DNA of 64,000 nucleotides from Comamonadaceae bacterium (GCA_027484575.1 JAIXSQ010000007.1:744001-808000), one strand, 5' to 3'. Positions 29,562-40,730 are shown, counted from the first letter of the stretch. The notes: generated from the letters alone by a model not told the origin. Program-made: numbers and translations.

Positions 29562-31088
29562 GTGACCCCGCCGCTGCAGCCGGCCCCGGCCGCGCTGCGC
29601 GCGCGCCGCGCCGGCATCGACACCTACCAGGCGCCGGTCGTCTACCTGCGGGCCGACTGCCCGCTGTGCAAGAGCGAGGGCTTCGAGGCCCAGGCCCGGG
29701 TCGAGCTGGCGCACGGCAGCCGCACCGCCCTGGCCACCGTGCACCACGTGCTGGGCGACTGGCTGGGGACCGACGAGGCCGCGCTGTCCGAGGCCGCCTG
29801 GCGGCTGCTGGCCCTGCGCGAGGGCGACACGGTGGCGATCCGACACCCGCCGGTGCTCGACTCGCTGCGCCACCTGCGCGCCAAGATCTGGGGCCACCGG
29901 CTCGACTACCCGCAGCTGCTGGCGCTGATGCGCGACGTGGCCGCCGGACGCCTGTCCGACCTGCACCTGGCGGCCTTCGTCACCGCCTGCGCCGGCGAGC
30001 ACATGAGCCATGCCGAGACGGTGGCGCTGACCCGCGCCATGGTCGACGTGGGCGAACGCCTGCAGTGGCCGTTCGACCCCGTGGTGGACAAGCACTGCGT
30101 GGGCGGCCTGCCCGGCAACCGCACCACGCTGCTCGTGGTGCCCATCGTCACCGCCTGCGGCCTGGCCATGCCCAAGACCAGCTCGCGCGCCATCACCTCG
30201 CCGGCCGGCACCGCCGATGCGATGGAGACGCTGGCGCCGGTGGCCCTCGACATCGCGGCCATGCGCCGCGTCGTCGAGCGGCACGGCGGCTGCATCGTCT
30301 GGGGCGGCGCGGTGGCGCTGAGCCCGGCCGACGACGTGCTGATCCGCGTCGAGCGGCCGCTGGACCTGGACGGCACCGGGCAGATGGTGGCCTCGGTGCT
30401 GTCGAAGAAGGCGGCCGCCGGCGCGCGCCGGGTGCTGATCGACATCCCGGTGGGCCCGACGGCCAAGGTGCGCAGCGCCGGTGCCGCCCATGCGCTGGCC
30501 AAGGCCCTGGGCGAGGTGGGCGCCGCCATCGGGCTGCAGGTGGAGGTGATGGCCACGGACGGCAGCCAGCCGGTGGGCCGCGGCATCGGCCCCGCGCTCG
30601 AGGCCCACGACGTGCTGGCCGTGCTGCAGCGCCGGCCCGAGGCGCCGGCCGACCTGCGCCAGCGGGCGCTGGCGCTGGCCGGGCGGCTGCTGCAGATGGG
30701 TGGCGTGGCCGCCTCCGAGGCCGAAGGCCTGGCGCTCGCGGCCGAGACCCTGGACAGCGGGCGGGCCTGGACGCAGTTCGCAGCCATCTGCGATGCGCAG
30801 GGCGGCCTGCGCGAACCGGGCACCGCCGCCCACACCCGCACGGTGGAGGCGCCGCACGAAGGCGTCGTCACGACGATCGACAACCGCCGCATCGCCATGG
30901 CCGCCAAGCTGGCCGGCGCGCCCACCGCCCCGGTGGCAGGCGTGCACATGGACGTGCGGGTGGGCATGCGGGTGGCGCGCGGCCAGCCGCTCTACACGCT
31001 GCATGCCGCCAGCCCCGGCGAGCTGGCCTATGCGCACCACTGGGTGCAGGGCCAGCGGGACATCGTGGCCCTGGGAGAGTCCGAATGA
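29562..31088 (+). CDS. Thymidine phosphorylase / AMP phosphorylase-like enzyme
   Basis: A 508-residue nucleoside or nucleotide phosphorylase starting at GTG 29562 with GAGG 8 nt upstream. It is longer than classical DeoA (about 440) because of an N-terminal domain (1-85, containing ADCPLCKSEGF), as in archaeal AMP phosphorylases. Family signatures: VDKHCVGGLPGNRTTLLVVP, KTSSRAITSPAGTADAME and the C-terminal pyrimidine phosphorylase-like domain. If AMP-type, it would turn NMP and phosphate into base and ribose 1,5-bisphosphate. If thymidine-type, it would release deoxyribose 1-phosphate. Neighbours, an RNA nuclease and a PRPP-synthetase-like gene, favour ribonucleotide salvage. Confidence 0.88.
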   Translation: MTPPLQPAPAALRARRAGIDTYQAPVVYLRADCPLCKSEGFEAQARVELAHGSRTALATVHHVLGDWLGTDEAALSEAAWRLLALREGDTVAIRHPPVLDSLRHLRAKIWGHRLDYPQLLALMRDVAAGRLSDLHLAAFVTACAGEHMSHAETVALTRAMVDVGERLQWPFDPVVDKHCVGGLPGNRTTLLVVPIVTACGLAMPKTSSRAITSPAGTADAMETLAPVALDIAAMRRVVERHGGCIVWGGAVALSPADDVLIRVERPLDLDGTGQMVASVLSKKAAAGARRVLIDIPVGPTAKVRSAGAAHALAKALGEVGAAIGLQVEVMATDGSQPVGRGIGPALEAHDVLAVLQRRPEAPADLRQRALALAGRLLQMGGVAASEAEGLALAAETLDSGRAWTQFAAICDAQGGLREPGTAAHTRTVEAPHEGVVTTIDNRRIAMAAKLAGAPTAPVAGVHMDVRVGMRVARGQPLYTLHAASPGELAYAHHWVQGQRDIVALGESE

Positions 31089-32020
31089 GTGCCGCGCCCG
31101 CCGCCCTGCGTCCCCTGCGCGTGCTGCCGCTGCCCGGCAGCGAGGCGGGCGCCGCCGACTTCGCGCAGGCCCTGCGTGCGGCCGGCGCCGACGACGTGGC
31201 CGTCGTGGGCGTCGAGCACCGGCGCTTCCCCGACGGCGAACGCTACCTGCGGCTGCAGGACGGCGTGGCCGGCGCGCGGGTGTGGCTGTTCGCGCAGCTG
31301 CGCGACCCCGACCCGCAGGCGCTGTCGCTGTGGTTCCTGGCCGACGTGGCCCGCGAGCTGGGCGCCACGTCGGTCGGCCTGGCCGCGCCCTACCTGCCCT
31401 ACATGCGGCAGGACATCCGCTTCCGCGACGGCGAGGCGGTCACCTCGCGCAGCTTCGCCGCCTTCGTCAGCGCCCGCTTCGACGCGCTGGTGACGGTCGA
31501 TCCGCACCTGCACCGCCATCCGGCGCTGTCGGCCGTCTACACCATCCCCGCCACCGCCGTGCCCAGCGCGCCGGCGCTCGCGCGCTGGATCGCGGCCGAG
31601 GTCGCCGACCCGGTGCTGGTCGGGCCCGACAGCGAGAGCGCGCAATGGGTGCGGGACGTGGCGGCGCGCATCGGCTGCCCGGCCCTGGTGCTGGCCAAGA
31701 CCCGCCACGGCGACCGCGACGTGCAGGTGTCGGTGCCCGAAGCCGCCGCCCATGGGCACCGCCGGCCGGTGCTGCTGGACGACATCGTCTCCAGCGCCCA
31801 CACCATGGCCCAGGCCGTGCGCCAGGTGCGCGCCGCCTGGCCGGGCGCACGGCCCACCTGCATCGGCGTGCACGCGCTCTTCGAGCCGGGTGCGCTGGAA
31901 CTGCTGCGCGCGGCCGGCGCCGGGCGCGTGGCCAGCACGAACACGCTGCCGCACGAAACCAATGCGGTGGACGTGCTGGGCGAGCTGGCGCAGGCGGCGC
32001 TGGGGTCCGGGTCCCCCTGA
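31085..32020 (+). CDS. Ribose-phosphate pyrophosphokinase-like protein (divergent Prs)
   Basis: A 311-residue phosphoribosyltransferase-fold protein whose ATG overlaps the previous stop (ATGA). It has the Prs segments HRRFPDGERYLRL, APYLPYMRQDIRF, VDPHLHRHPAL, VGPDSESAQWV and the flexible-loop-like AKTRHGDRDVQV. The PRPP-binding loop reads LLDDIVSSAHTM, whereas ordinary Prs has DDxxDTGGT-like sequence here. It is therefore a divergent, archaeal-like member and probably not the housekeeping Prs. The product may be PRPP from ribose 5-phosphate or ribose 1,5-bisphosphate, and the latter is speculation from gene context. Confidence 0.87.
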   Translation: MSAAPAALRPLRVLPLPGSEAGAADFAQALRAAGADDVAVVGVEHRRFPDGERYLRLQDGVAGARVWLFAQLRDPDPQALSLWFLADVARELGATSVGLAAPYLPYMRQDIRFRDGEAVTSRSFAAFVSARFDALVTVDPHLHRHPALSAVYTIPATAVPSAPALARWIAAEVADPVLVGPDSESAQWVRDVAARIGCPALVLAKTRHGDRDVQVSVPEAAAHGHRRPVLLDDIVSSAHTMAQAVRQVRAAWPGARPTCIGVHALFEPGALELLRAAGAGRVASTNTLPHETNAVDVLGELAQAALGSGSP

Positions 32021-32022
32021 TC

Positions 32023-32140
32023 CGTCGTCCCCGCGCAGGCGGGGAACCACGTGTCACCGCAGCGCCCGATCGTGGATGCCCGCCTGCGCGGGCATGACGG
32101 AATCCCTGCCCCGTCGTCCCCGCGCAGGCGGGGACCCACG
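32023..32140. repeat. Cluster of three dispersed palindromic (REP-like) elements
   Basis: Three alternating copies of the same unit lie at 32023-32051 (plus), 32071-32100 (inverted) and 32112-32140 (plus). They fill the whole spacer between two convergent genes. Each folds as a GC-rich hairpin (CCCCGCGCAGGCGGGG). They could serve as a bidirectional transcript end here. Confidence 0.82.
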
Positions 32141-32160
32141 ATCGACCGCGCAACCTGCGC

Positions 32161-32847
32161 TCAGGCGCCCATCACCACCGGCCCACCCTTGGCGATCGCG
32201 CGCTGCCAGGCCGGGCGCGCCGCCACGCGGTCGCGCCAGGCCCGCAGGTGGGGCAGCGTCCCCGGTGCCGCGACCCGCGTCAGCGCGGCCTCGACGGCGA
32301 ACGACATCTGGAAGTCCGCCACCGTCAGGCGCTCGCCGGCGAACCAGGTGCAGCCGGCCAGCTCGGCGTCCATCAGCGCCAGCGCCTCGTGCACGTTCGG
32401 CTCGACCAGGCTGCTGCGCACCTGGCCGCAGAGCGCCCTGGCGATGGGCCTGACGAAGAAGGGCATCGGCCGGGTCGGGATCACGGTGAACACCAGCTGC
32501 ATCACCAGCCAGTTCATCAGCGAGCCCTCGGCGAAGTGCATCCAGTAGCGGCAGGGCAGCCAGTCGGCGTCACCCGCCGCGGGCAGCAGCCCGGCCAGCT
32601 CGCCGCTGCGCGGGCCGTGGCGCTGCGCCAGGTACTCCAGGATCGCGCCCGACTCGGCCACCACCACGTCCCCGTCGGCCAGGATCGGCGCCTTGCCCAT
32701 CGGGTGGACCTGCTTGAGCGCCGCCGGCGCCAGCCGCGTGCGCGCGTCGCGCTGCCAGGTCACCATCTCGTAGGGCACGCCCAGCTCCTCGAGCAGCCAG
32801 AGCACGCGTTGCGAGCGGGAGGTTTCCAGGTGGTGCAGGGTCAGCAT
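32161..32847 (-). CDS. Glutathione S-transferase family protein
   Basis: A 228-residue cytosolic-type GST. The thioredoxin-fold N-terminal domain runs from MLTLHHLETSRSQRVLWLLEELG through HPMGKAPILADGD and the Glu-Ser pair in VAESGAILEYLAQ that binds the glutathione gamma-Glu. The helical domain ends with FAGERLTVADFQMSFAVEAAL, containing the N-capping box. ATG 32847 begins the fold exactly, and longer starts add no family sequence. Substrate is unknown. Confidence 0.92.
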   Translation of the reverse strand: MLTLHHLETSRSQRVLWLLEELGVPYEMVTWQRDARTRLAPAALKQVHPMGKAPILADGDVVVAESGAILEYLAQRHGPRSGELAGLLPAAGDADWLPCRYWMHFAEGSLMNWLVMQLVFTVIPTRPMPFFVRPIARALCGQVRSSLVEPNVHEALALMDAELAGCTWFAGERLTVADFQMSFAVEAALTRVAAPGTLPHLRAWRDRVAARPAWQRAIAKGGPVVMGA

Positions 32848-32902
32848 GGCGGTGGCGCAACGGGTGGATGGAGGCGGCATTCTGCAACCTGCGCGGCCGG
32901 GC

Positions 32903-32933
32903 TTGACCCTGCCACGGTGGGAAGGTCGACGAT
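32903..32933 (+). promoter_or_regulatory. CueR/MerR-type copper promoter
   Basis: -35 TTGACC (32903-32908) and -10 GACGAT (32928-32933) are separated by 19 bp, the overlong spacer typical of MerR-family activators. Within it lies the imperfect dyad ACCCTGCCACGGTGGGAAGG. The sequence closely matches the two promoters flanking copZ and copA (41.5 kb), so CueR encoded at 43842-44252 is the likely activator. It precedes the small HMA gene. Confidence 0.72.
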
Positions 32934-32960
32934 GCAGGCCTGCACTCCCAGGAGCCTTCC

Positions 32961-33269
32961 ATGATCGATCTCCACGTTCCTTCCATGACCTGCGGCGGCT
33001 GCGTGCGCGCCATCACCCGTGCCGTCGAGGCGGTCGACCCCGGTGCCCGCGTCGACGCCGACCTGGCCACGCGCCACGTGCGGGTCACGCCGGCGACGGG
33101 CAGCGCGGCCGCGTTCGAGGCGGCGTTGCGCCAGGCGGGTTACCCGGCGACGGCCAGCGTCGCGGCCCCGGCCCCGGCGCCGGCGCGCGCGCCGCGCAAG
33201 GCCGGCGGTTGCGGTTGCGGCTGCGCGCCGCGGGTCGTCGCAGCGCCACGCGCGGGCTGCTGCACGTGA
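32961..33269 (+). CDS. CopZ-like HMA protein with a Cys-rich tail
   Basis: A 102-residue protein. Residues 1-65 are an HMA domain with metal site MTCGGC (Cys 11 and 14). A Pro/Ala linker (66-78) leads to a tail carrying Cys 84, 86, 88, 100 and 101 (GGCGCGCAP and AGCCT). The tail resembles a small metallothionein-like extension and is absent from ordinary CopZ. There is no signal peptide, so it acts in the cytoplasm, probably as a copper chaperone or buffer. A CueR-type promoter lies directly upstream. It is separate from the copZ gene at 41272-41463. Confidence 0.87.
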   Translation: MIDLHVPSMTCGGCVRAITRAVEAVDPGARVDADLATRHVRVTPATGSAAAFEAALRQAGYPATASVAAPAPAPARAPRKAGGCGCGCAPRVVAAPRAGCCT

Positions 33270-33306
33270 TGCCCGGCCCCCGCGCTGCCGGGCGGTGACA
33301 AGTCAC

Positions 33307-33335
33307 TGGATCCCGGCTTTCGCCGGGATGACGAC
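33307..33335. repeat. Variant palindromic element
   Basis: A hairpin with arms ATCCCGGC / GCCGGGAT around CTTTC-like loop bases is a diverged relative of the REP-like unit. It lies downstream of the HMA gene and could act as its transcript end. Confidence 0.6.
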
Positions 33336-33368
33336 GGGGGGATGACGACGGGGGGATGACGACGGGGG
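33327..33368. repeat. Three tandem copies of a 14-bp unit
   Basis: GATGACGACGGGGG is repeated exactly three times (33327-33340, 33341-33354, 33355-33368). The first copy is the right edge of the palindromic element at 33307-33335. It appears to be slippage expansion of the repeat border in noncoding DNA. Confidence 0.85.
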
Positions 33369-33389
33369 GCGTCACGGCGGCGGCCGGCC

Positions 33390-33791
33390 TCACTTGATCT
33401 CGAACCGCAGGTTCCCGCTGCGCCCGTTGGGCAGCTTGACCGTGACCACGGCCTTGGTGCCGGCGGCCAGCGGCGCAGGGGAGGTGGCCGTGAGCTGGTT
33501 GGCGCCGGCCGGCGCGAACGCGAGCTCGCTCTTGTCCGCGCCGGCCAGCAGCGTGGCCTTGGCCGAGCCGCCCGCCATCGCGAGCGGCTCGCCGTGGTTG
33601 GTGACGTACAGCGTGAGCTGGCGACCCTTGGCGACCAGCTCGCCCTGGAAGGCGCCGGCCTCGGCGACCAGGCCGCCGTGCTGCGGCTGGCCATGCTTGG
33701 CATGCGCCTGCACGGCCGCCGGCAGCAGCAGGCCGGCGGCGGTGGCCGCGGCCAGCAGGATGCGGCGGACGGTGGTGATGGATGCTGGCAT
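33390..33791 (-). CDS. Exported protein at the end of the heavy-metal RND operon
   Basis: A 133-residue protein with a cleavable signal (VRRILLAAATAAGLLLPAAVQA) followed by a His-containing AHAKHGQPQHGGLVAEAG. The rest is beta-rich (LTLYVTNHGEPLAMAGG, VVTVKLPNGRSGNLRFEIK). It lies 68 bp after the RND pump gene on the same strand, the usual place of a small periplasmic accessory protein in metal RND operons. Metal binding through the N-terminal His cluster is likely, but the family name is not known to me. Confidence 0.78.
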   Translation of the reverse strand: MPASITTVRRILLAAATAAGLLLPAAVQAHAKHGQPQHGGLVAEAGAFQGELVAKGRQLTLYVTNHGEPLAMAGGSAKATLLAGADKSELAFAPAGANQLTATSPAPLAAGTKAVVTVKLPNGRSGNLRFEIK

Positions 33792-33859
33792 GGCGGAACT
33801 CCTGTGGACGTCGAAGGGAGGAGGGGACGGAATGGACGGAACCCGGTCGGCGCGGCGGC

Positions 33860-36967
<3,108 letters not shown>

Positions 36968-36968
36968 C

Positions 36969-38081
36969 TCAGCGCACCTGGTTGAGCAGCGGCGCGCCGT
37001 CGGTCACGACGCGCTCGCCACCGGCCAGGCCCGAGGTGACGAGCACGCGCGCGCCATCCAGCGGCTGGGTGCGCACGCGGCGCGGCTCGAAGCGCTCGGG
37101 CGCGGCCTTGACCCACACCAGCGGCTCGTTGGCCGACGAGCGCACCAGCGCCGCCGCCGGCACGGGCACGCCTTCGGCCTGGGCCTTGAGCTGCACCGTC
37201 ACGGCCACCGGCTGGCCCACCGCGAGCTGCGCCAGGGCCGGCCCCTGCGCGCGGAACTGCAACGGCAGGGCCTGCTCGCGCAGGCTGCGTCCCGCGCCCA
37301 CGAAGGCCAGCGGCACCGCGCGGCCGGCCACGGCGATCGAGGCCGACGCGATCTCGCCGACCAGGCCGCCGCCGGGCGCGGTGGCCTCCACGAGCAGCCG
37401 CCGCGGATCGACGATCTCGAACACCAGCTCGCGCGCATCGACCACCTGCCCCGCGACCGCACGCGAGGACGCCACCACGCCGGCCACCGGCGCGACCAAG
37501 GCCTCGGTGCCGCTGGCCGCCTGCAGCGCGGCCAGCCGGCCCGACAGGCTGGCGACCTCGGCCTCGGCGGCCTCGATCTCCTTGCGCGGCACCGAGTCGG
37601 CCAGGCCGCGCAGCCGCTCGGCGCGCCTGAGCGCCAGCCCCTGCATCGCGCGCACCTCGGCCAGCTGCGCCCCCAGCGAGGCCCGGTCGGCCGGCGACAG
37701 CGACGGCCGCACCGTGGCCAGCACCTGGCCACGTGCGACGGCCTGGCCCAGCGCCGGGAAGCCGCCGGGGCCGGGCTCCAGCCGGCCCGCCACCATGGCC
37801 TGCACGCGGCCGCCGGCATTCGGGTCCATGGCCACCAGGCCGGGCAGCTCGATCGCGCGGCCGGCGCTGGCCTGGCGCACGGGTTCCGTGCGCAGGCCCA
37901 GCTGGCGCTGCGAGGCCTTGGGCAACAGGATCGCGCCATCGGGCAGGCGCTGCGGGGCGCCCGCCTCGGCCACCGGCGGGGCGGCGCCGTGGTCATGGCC
38001 TTCGTGCGCGGGCGCGGTGGTGGCCGCGACGGCCAGCGACAGCGCGGCGAGGACGGGGAGCAGGGGATGCGGTCGGGTCAT
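36969..38081 (-). CDS. RND periplasmic adaptor (CzcB/CusB-like)
   Basis: A 370-residue membrane fusion protein. A signal peptide (LLPVLAALSLAVAATTAPA) is followed by the metal-binding-looking HEGHDHG at the mature N-terminus, then barrel-sandwich hybrid, helical hairpin (about 130-185) and beta-barrel regions. ATG 38081 has GGAG 6 nt upstream. Longer starts are not needed. The terminal His cluster is typical of CzcB-like adaptors that may pass metal to the pump. It is co-transcribed with the pump gene. Confidence 0.9.
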   Translation of the reverse strand: MTRPHPLLPVLAALSLAVAATTAPAHEGHDHGAAPPVAEAGAPQRLPDGAILLPKASQRQLGLRTEPVRQASAGRAIELPGLVAMDPNAGGRVQAMVAGRLEPGPGGFPALGQAVARGQVLATVRPSLSPADRASLGAQLAEVRAMQGLALRRAERLRGLADSVPRKEIEAAEAEVASLSGRLAALQAASGTEALVAPVAGVVASSRAVAGQVVDARELVFEIVDPRRLLVEATAPGGGLVGEIASASIAVAGRAVPLAFVGAGRSLREQALPLQFRAQGPALAQLAVGQPVAVTVQLKAQAEGVPVPAAALVRSSANEPLVWVKAAPERFEPRRVRTQPLDGARVLVTSGLAGGERVVTDGAPLLNQVR

Positions 38082-38094
38082 GGGGACTCCGGGA

Positions 38095-38631
38095 TCAGGG
38101 GGTGCGGCGGCGCGGCAGCAGGCGGCCGGCGGCATAGGCGATGGCGGCGGCCAGGGCCGCGGCAGCGGCCCACAGGCCCAGCCGGCGGCCGGACGGCGCC
38201 TCGTGGCCGTCGCCGGGCGCGGCCAGCACCAGCTCGCCGGCCAGCAGGTCGCTGCCGCCTTCGGCGGTGACGGTGGCCGTGACCGGGAGCGTGCCGGGCG
38301 CGGGCGCGGCGGGCAGCGTCGCGACCCAGGTGTCGCCCGCGGGCCGGGCCTGCAGCTTCACGTCGCCCAGCTCGAGTTCCAGCGTGCCGGCCGTCACCGG
38401 CGCATTGGTGGCCGCGCGGTCCAGCCAGAGCGTGAGCTGGCGGCCGCTGAGCACCCCGACCAGCTCGTAGGCATCGCTGGCCGCGGCAAAGCGCGGGGCG
38501 GCGGGGGTGGCGGGCGCGGTGGCCGCAGCCGCGGCGCCGTGGTCCTCGCCCTCGTGGGCGTGGGCCGGGGGCGCGGCGAACAGTGCGGCGGCCAGGAGGA
38601 GACCTGCCACGCGGGCGCGCCGTGGCGCCAT
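38095..38631 (-). CDS. Exported, C-terminally anchored protein of the metal RND operon
   Basis: A 178-residue protein with a signal peptide ending APPAHA, a mature HEGEDHG metal-binding-like motif, a beta-rich domain (VGVLSGRQLTLWLDRAATN) and a final membrane helix (LGLWAAAAALAAAIAYAAG) with a basic end. It sits 13 bp before the adaptor. An in-frame ATG at 38799 overlaps the stop of the outer-membrane factor gene (ATGA), but that reading runs through the palindromic repeats. ATG 38631 is therefore preferred. Function is unknown, and it probably buffers metal at the inner membrane. Confidence 0.78.
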   Translation of the reverse strand: MAPRRARVAGLLLAAALFAAPPAHAHEGEDHGAAAAATAPATPAAPRFAAASDAYELVGVLSGRQLTLWLDRAATNAPVTAGTLELELGDVKLQARPAGDTWVATLPAAPAPGTLPVTATVTAEGGSDLLAGELVLAAPGDGHEAPSGRRLGLWAAAAALAAAIAYAAGRLLPRRRTP

Positions 38632-38633
38632 GC

Positions 38634-38720
38634 CGTCATCCCCGCGCAGGCGGGGATCCAGGCCGGCGCCTCGCGGGTGCACGGGCCGCCGCTGGACCCC
38701 TGCCTGCGCGGGGGTGACGA
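38634..38720. repeat. Inverted pair of palindromic (REP-like) elements inside the RND operon
   Basis: Two facing copies (38634-38660 and 38693-38720) of the unit also found at 15.7 and 32.0 kb lie in the 164-bp gap between the outer-membrane factor gene and the next gene. Both genes are on the minus strand. Read in the frame of the downstream gene, the unit is open and encodes the typical peptide LDPRLRGDD. Confidence 0.78.
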
Positions 38721-38795
38721 GGTTTGTGACGGGGCAGGCGGCGACGGACGACGCGACCTTCACGCTCCGTTCCGCCCCAGCGCTCAGAAGGCTGC

Positions 38796-40085
38796 TCATG
38801 GCTCCACTCCCAGGGCGTGGTGGTAGCGCGCGAGGGCCAGGCCGGCCTGCTCGCGGGCGGCTTCGCGGGCCAGCTCGGCCTCGAAGGCCTGGCTGCGCAC
38901 GCGCAGCAGGTCGGCCAGGCCGCGTTCGCCGGCACGGAAGGCGCGCTCGATCGCGTCGCGGGCCTGGCCGGCGGCCTCGGCCCGGCCGGCCTGGGCCTGG
39001 GCCGCGGCCTGCGCCGCCGCCAGGGCCAGCCGCGCACGGGCCCGCTCGGCATCGAGCTCGCGCTCGCGCCGCTGCAGTGCCACCTCGGCCTCGGCCAGCG
39101 TGGCCGAGGCGGCGGCCAGCCGCGGCGCGTTGCGCGCGTCGGTGTCCAGCGGCACCGAGACGCCGAAGCGGATCGTGTTGCGGTAGGGCGTGCCGTCCGC
39201 ATCGCGGTCGAAGCGGGCGACGGCCGAGAGGGTGGGGTTGTCGCGCCGCGTGGCCGCGGCCAGGTCCAGCCGCGCCTGGCCGGCCTGAACCGCCTCGCGG
39301 GCGGCGGCCAGGGCCGGATGCAGGCCCGGGTCGGGCTCGGCCACGCGCGGCTCGGCCAGGGACCCCGCGGCGGTGCTGCCCGTCAGCCGCTGCAGCGCCA
39401 CCTGCGCGGCGTCGCGGCGGGCCTGCGCCTCGAGCACTGCGGCCTCGGCCGCGAGCGACTCGGCCCGGGCCAGGGAGCGGTCGGCCGGTGCGAGGTCGCC
39501 GGCGCCCACGCGGCGGGCCACGTCGGCCTCGAGCGCGCGGGCCGAGGCCAGCCGGCCCTGCTGCACCCGCAGCTCGGTGGCCGCCAGCGCCAGCGCCCAG
39601 GCCGCCTCGCGCACCTCGCCCGCGAGCTGCCAGCGCGCCTGGCGCCGGCCGGCATCGAGCTGGCCGCGCTCGCGGTCCAGCACGCGCTGCTGGGCGGCGC
39701 GCTGGCCGGGCAGCCACACCGGGGCCGAGATGCCGGGCTCCAGCTCGTTCTTGCCACGCTCGCCGGCGCGGGAGGTGCCGGGCAGGCCGATGCCGGGCGG
39801 CAGGTCGCGCCGCACGTCCACGCCCACCGAGGGTGCGCCGGCGAACCACGACCGCGTGGCGCGGCCACGGGCGTCGAGTTCGGCCGCGCGGGCGGCATCG
39901 ACCGTGCCCTGGCGGCCGAGCAGCCAGGCGCGCTCGACGAGGTCGGCGAGACCGGGCGGCTCGGTGGCCACGGCTGCGGCGGACCCAGGCGGCGGCGCCG
40001 GCAGCACCGGCGGGGCGGGCTGGGCGGCGACGCCCGCACTGGCGAGAAGGAAACAGGACAGGAGACGCATGGCTGGCGCTGGCAT
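38796..40085 (-). CDS. TolC-family outer-membrane factor (CzcC/CusC-like)
   Basis: A 429-residue (ATG 40085) or 424-residue (ATG 40070) exported protein rich in Ala and Arg, with long amphipathic helices in two halves typical of TolC-like trimers. The first half holds RSWFAGAPSVGVDVRRDLPPG, and the second NPTLSAVARFDRDADGTPYRNTIRFGVSVPL. It forms the outer-membrane exit duct of the metal RND pump. No lipobox Cys is seen, so unlike CusC it is apparently not lipidated. It lies 149 bp after a small His-rich gene. Confidence 0.88.
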   Translation of the reverse strand: MPAPAMRLLSCFLLASAGVAAQPAPPVLPAPPPGSAAAVATEPPGLADLVERAWLLGRQGTVDAARAAELDARGRATRSWFAGAPSVGVDVRRDLPPGIGLPGTSRAGERGKNELEPGISAPVWLPGQRAAQQRVLDRERGQLDAGRRQARWQLAGEVREAAWALALAATELRVQQGRLASARALEADVARRVGAGDLAPADRSLARAESLAAEAAVLEAQARRDAAQVALQRLTGSTAAGSLAEPRVAEPDPGLHPALAAAREAVQAGQARLDLAAATRRDNPTLSAVARFDRDADGTPYRNTIRFGVSVPLDTDARNAPRLAAASATLAEAEVALQRRERELDAERARARLALAAAQAAAQAQAGRAEAAGQARDAIERAFRAGERGLADLLRVRSQAFEAELAREAAREQAGLALARYHHALGVEP

Positions 40086-40234
40086 CGGTCCGTGAGGACG
40101 GGATGGTCGGCGGCGGGCCCGGCCCGCGCGGGCGCCCAGGGGCGCCGCGGGACACGGGCCGGCACGCGCGCCCGCGTCACGTGCGCAGGCGCGGCGGCAG
40201 CGTCAGGGACGGGGTCTCTGGCGTACCCGCCGGA

Positions 40235-40657
40235 TCAGGCGGGCAGCGGCCGGGGCGGCCGGAACGGCCCCCCCGTGGTGTGCGACAGGGCCGGCAGGCC
40301 CTGCAGGCGCGGCGTGGCCTGCGAGGGCGGCACCTCGGGGAGGGCGGCCAGCTGCACGGGCAGCGAGGCGACCACGTGGCAGCAGGCGCCGAGGTCGGCG
40401 CTGCCGGCCAGGTCGGCGGGCGTTGCTGTGGTGCCATCGCCGGTCGCGGCGGGCGCGCCGGTGTCGGCATGGTGGTGGTGGTGCGCCGCCGTGGCGCCGT
40501 GGTCGTGCAGGTCGTGCGCGTCGGCGGGCGGCTGCGCGGCCGGGCCGTGGCCGGCGTGCGCAGCCTGGCCGGCCGGCGCGCACAGCGCCATGCTGGCCGC
40601 CTGCAGCGATTGCAGCGGCAGCAGCAGCATCAGGACCACGAGCAGGACGGTGCGCAC
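40235..40657 (-). CDS. Small His/Cys-rich exported protein heading the metal RND operon
   Basis: A 140-residue protein from GTG 40657 (MRTVLLVVLMLLLPLQSLQA), or 143 residues from ATG 40666. A signal peptide precedes several His clusters (AGHG, DAHDLHDHG, AAHHHHHADTG) and a Cys pair (GACCHVV). I prefer GTG because TAGAAT (minus strand, 40670-40665) makes a -10 ending 7 nt earlier, and the resulting MRT start matches the paralogous gene at 45292. It is a probable periplasmic copper or zinc buffer, first in the run towards 33390. Confidence 0.72.
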   Translation of the reverse strand: MRTVLLVVLMLLLPLQSLQAASMALCAPAGQAAHAGHGPAAQPPADAHDLHDHGATAAHHHHHADTGAPAATGDGTTATPADLAGSADLGACCHVVASLPVQLAALPEVPPSQATPRLQGLPALSHTTGGPFRPPRPLPA

Positions 40658-40730
40658 GGCAGGCATTCTAGGAGCGTCGCGCGCCCCGGCCGCGGCCAGG
40701 GGCGTGCGCGGCTGGTGCATGCTCGCGGCC

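Noticed and set aside
24872..29623. A 1583-codon open frame on the minus strand
   Set aside because: It runs antisense through the AlbA_2 gene, res and the beta-CASP nuclease. No domain is recognisable, and the sense-strand motifs are decisive.
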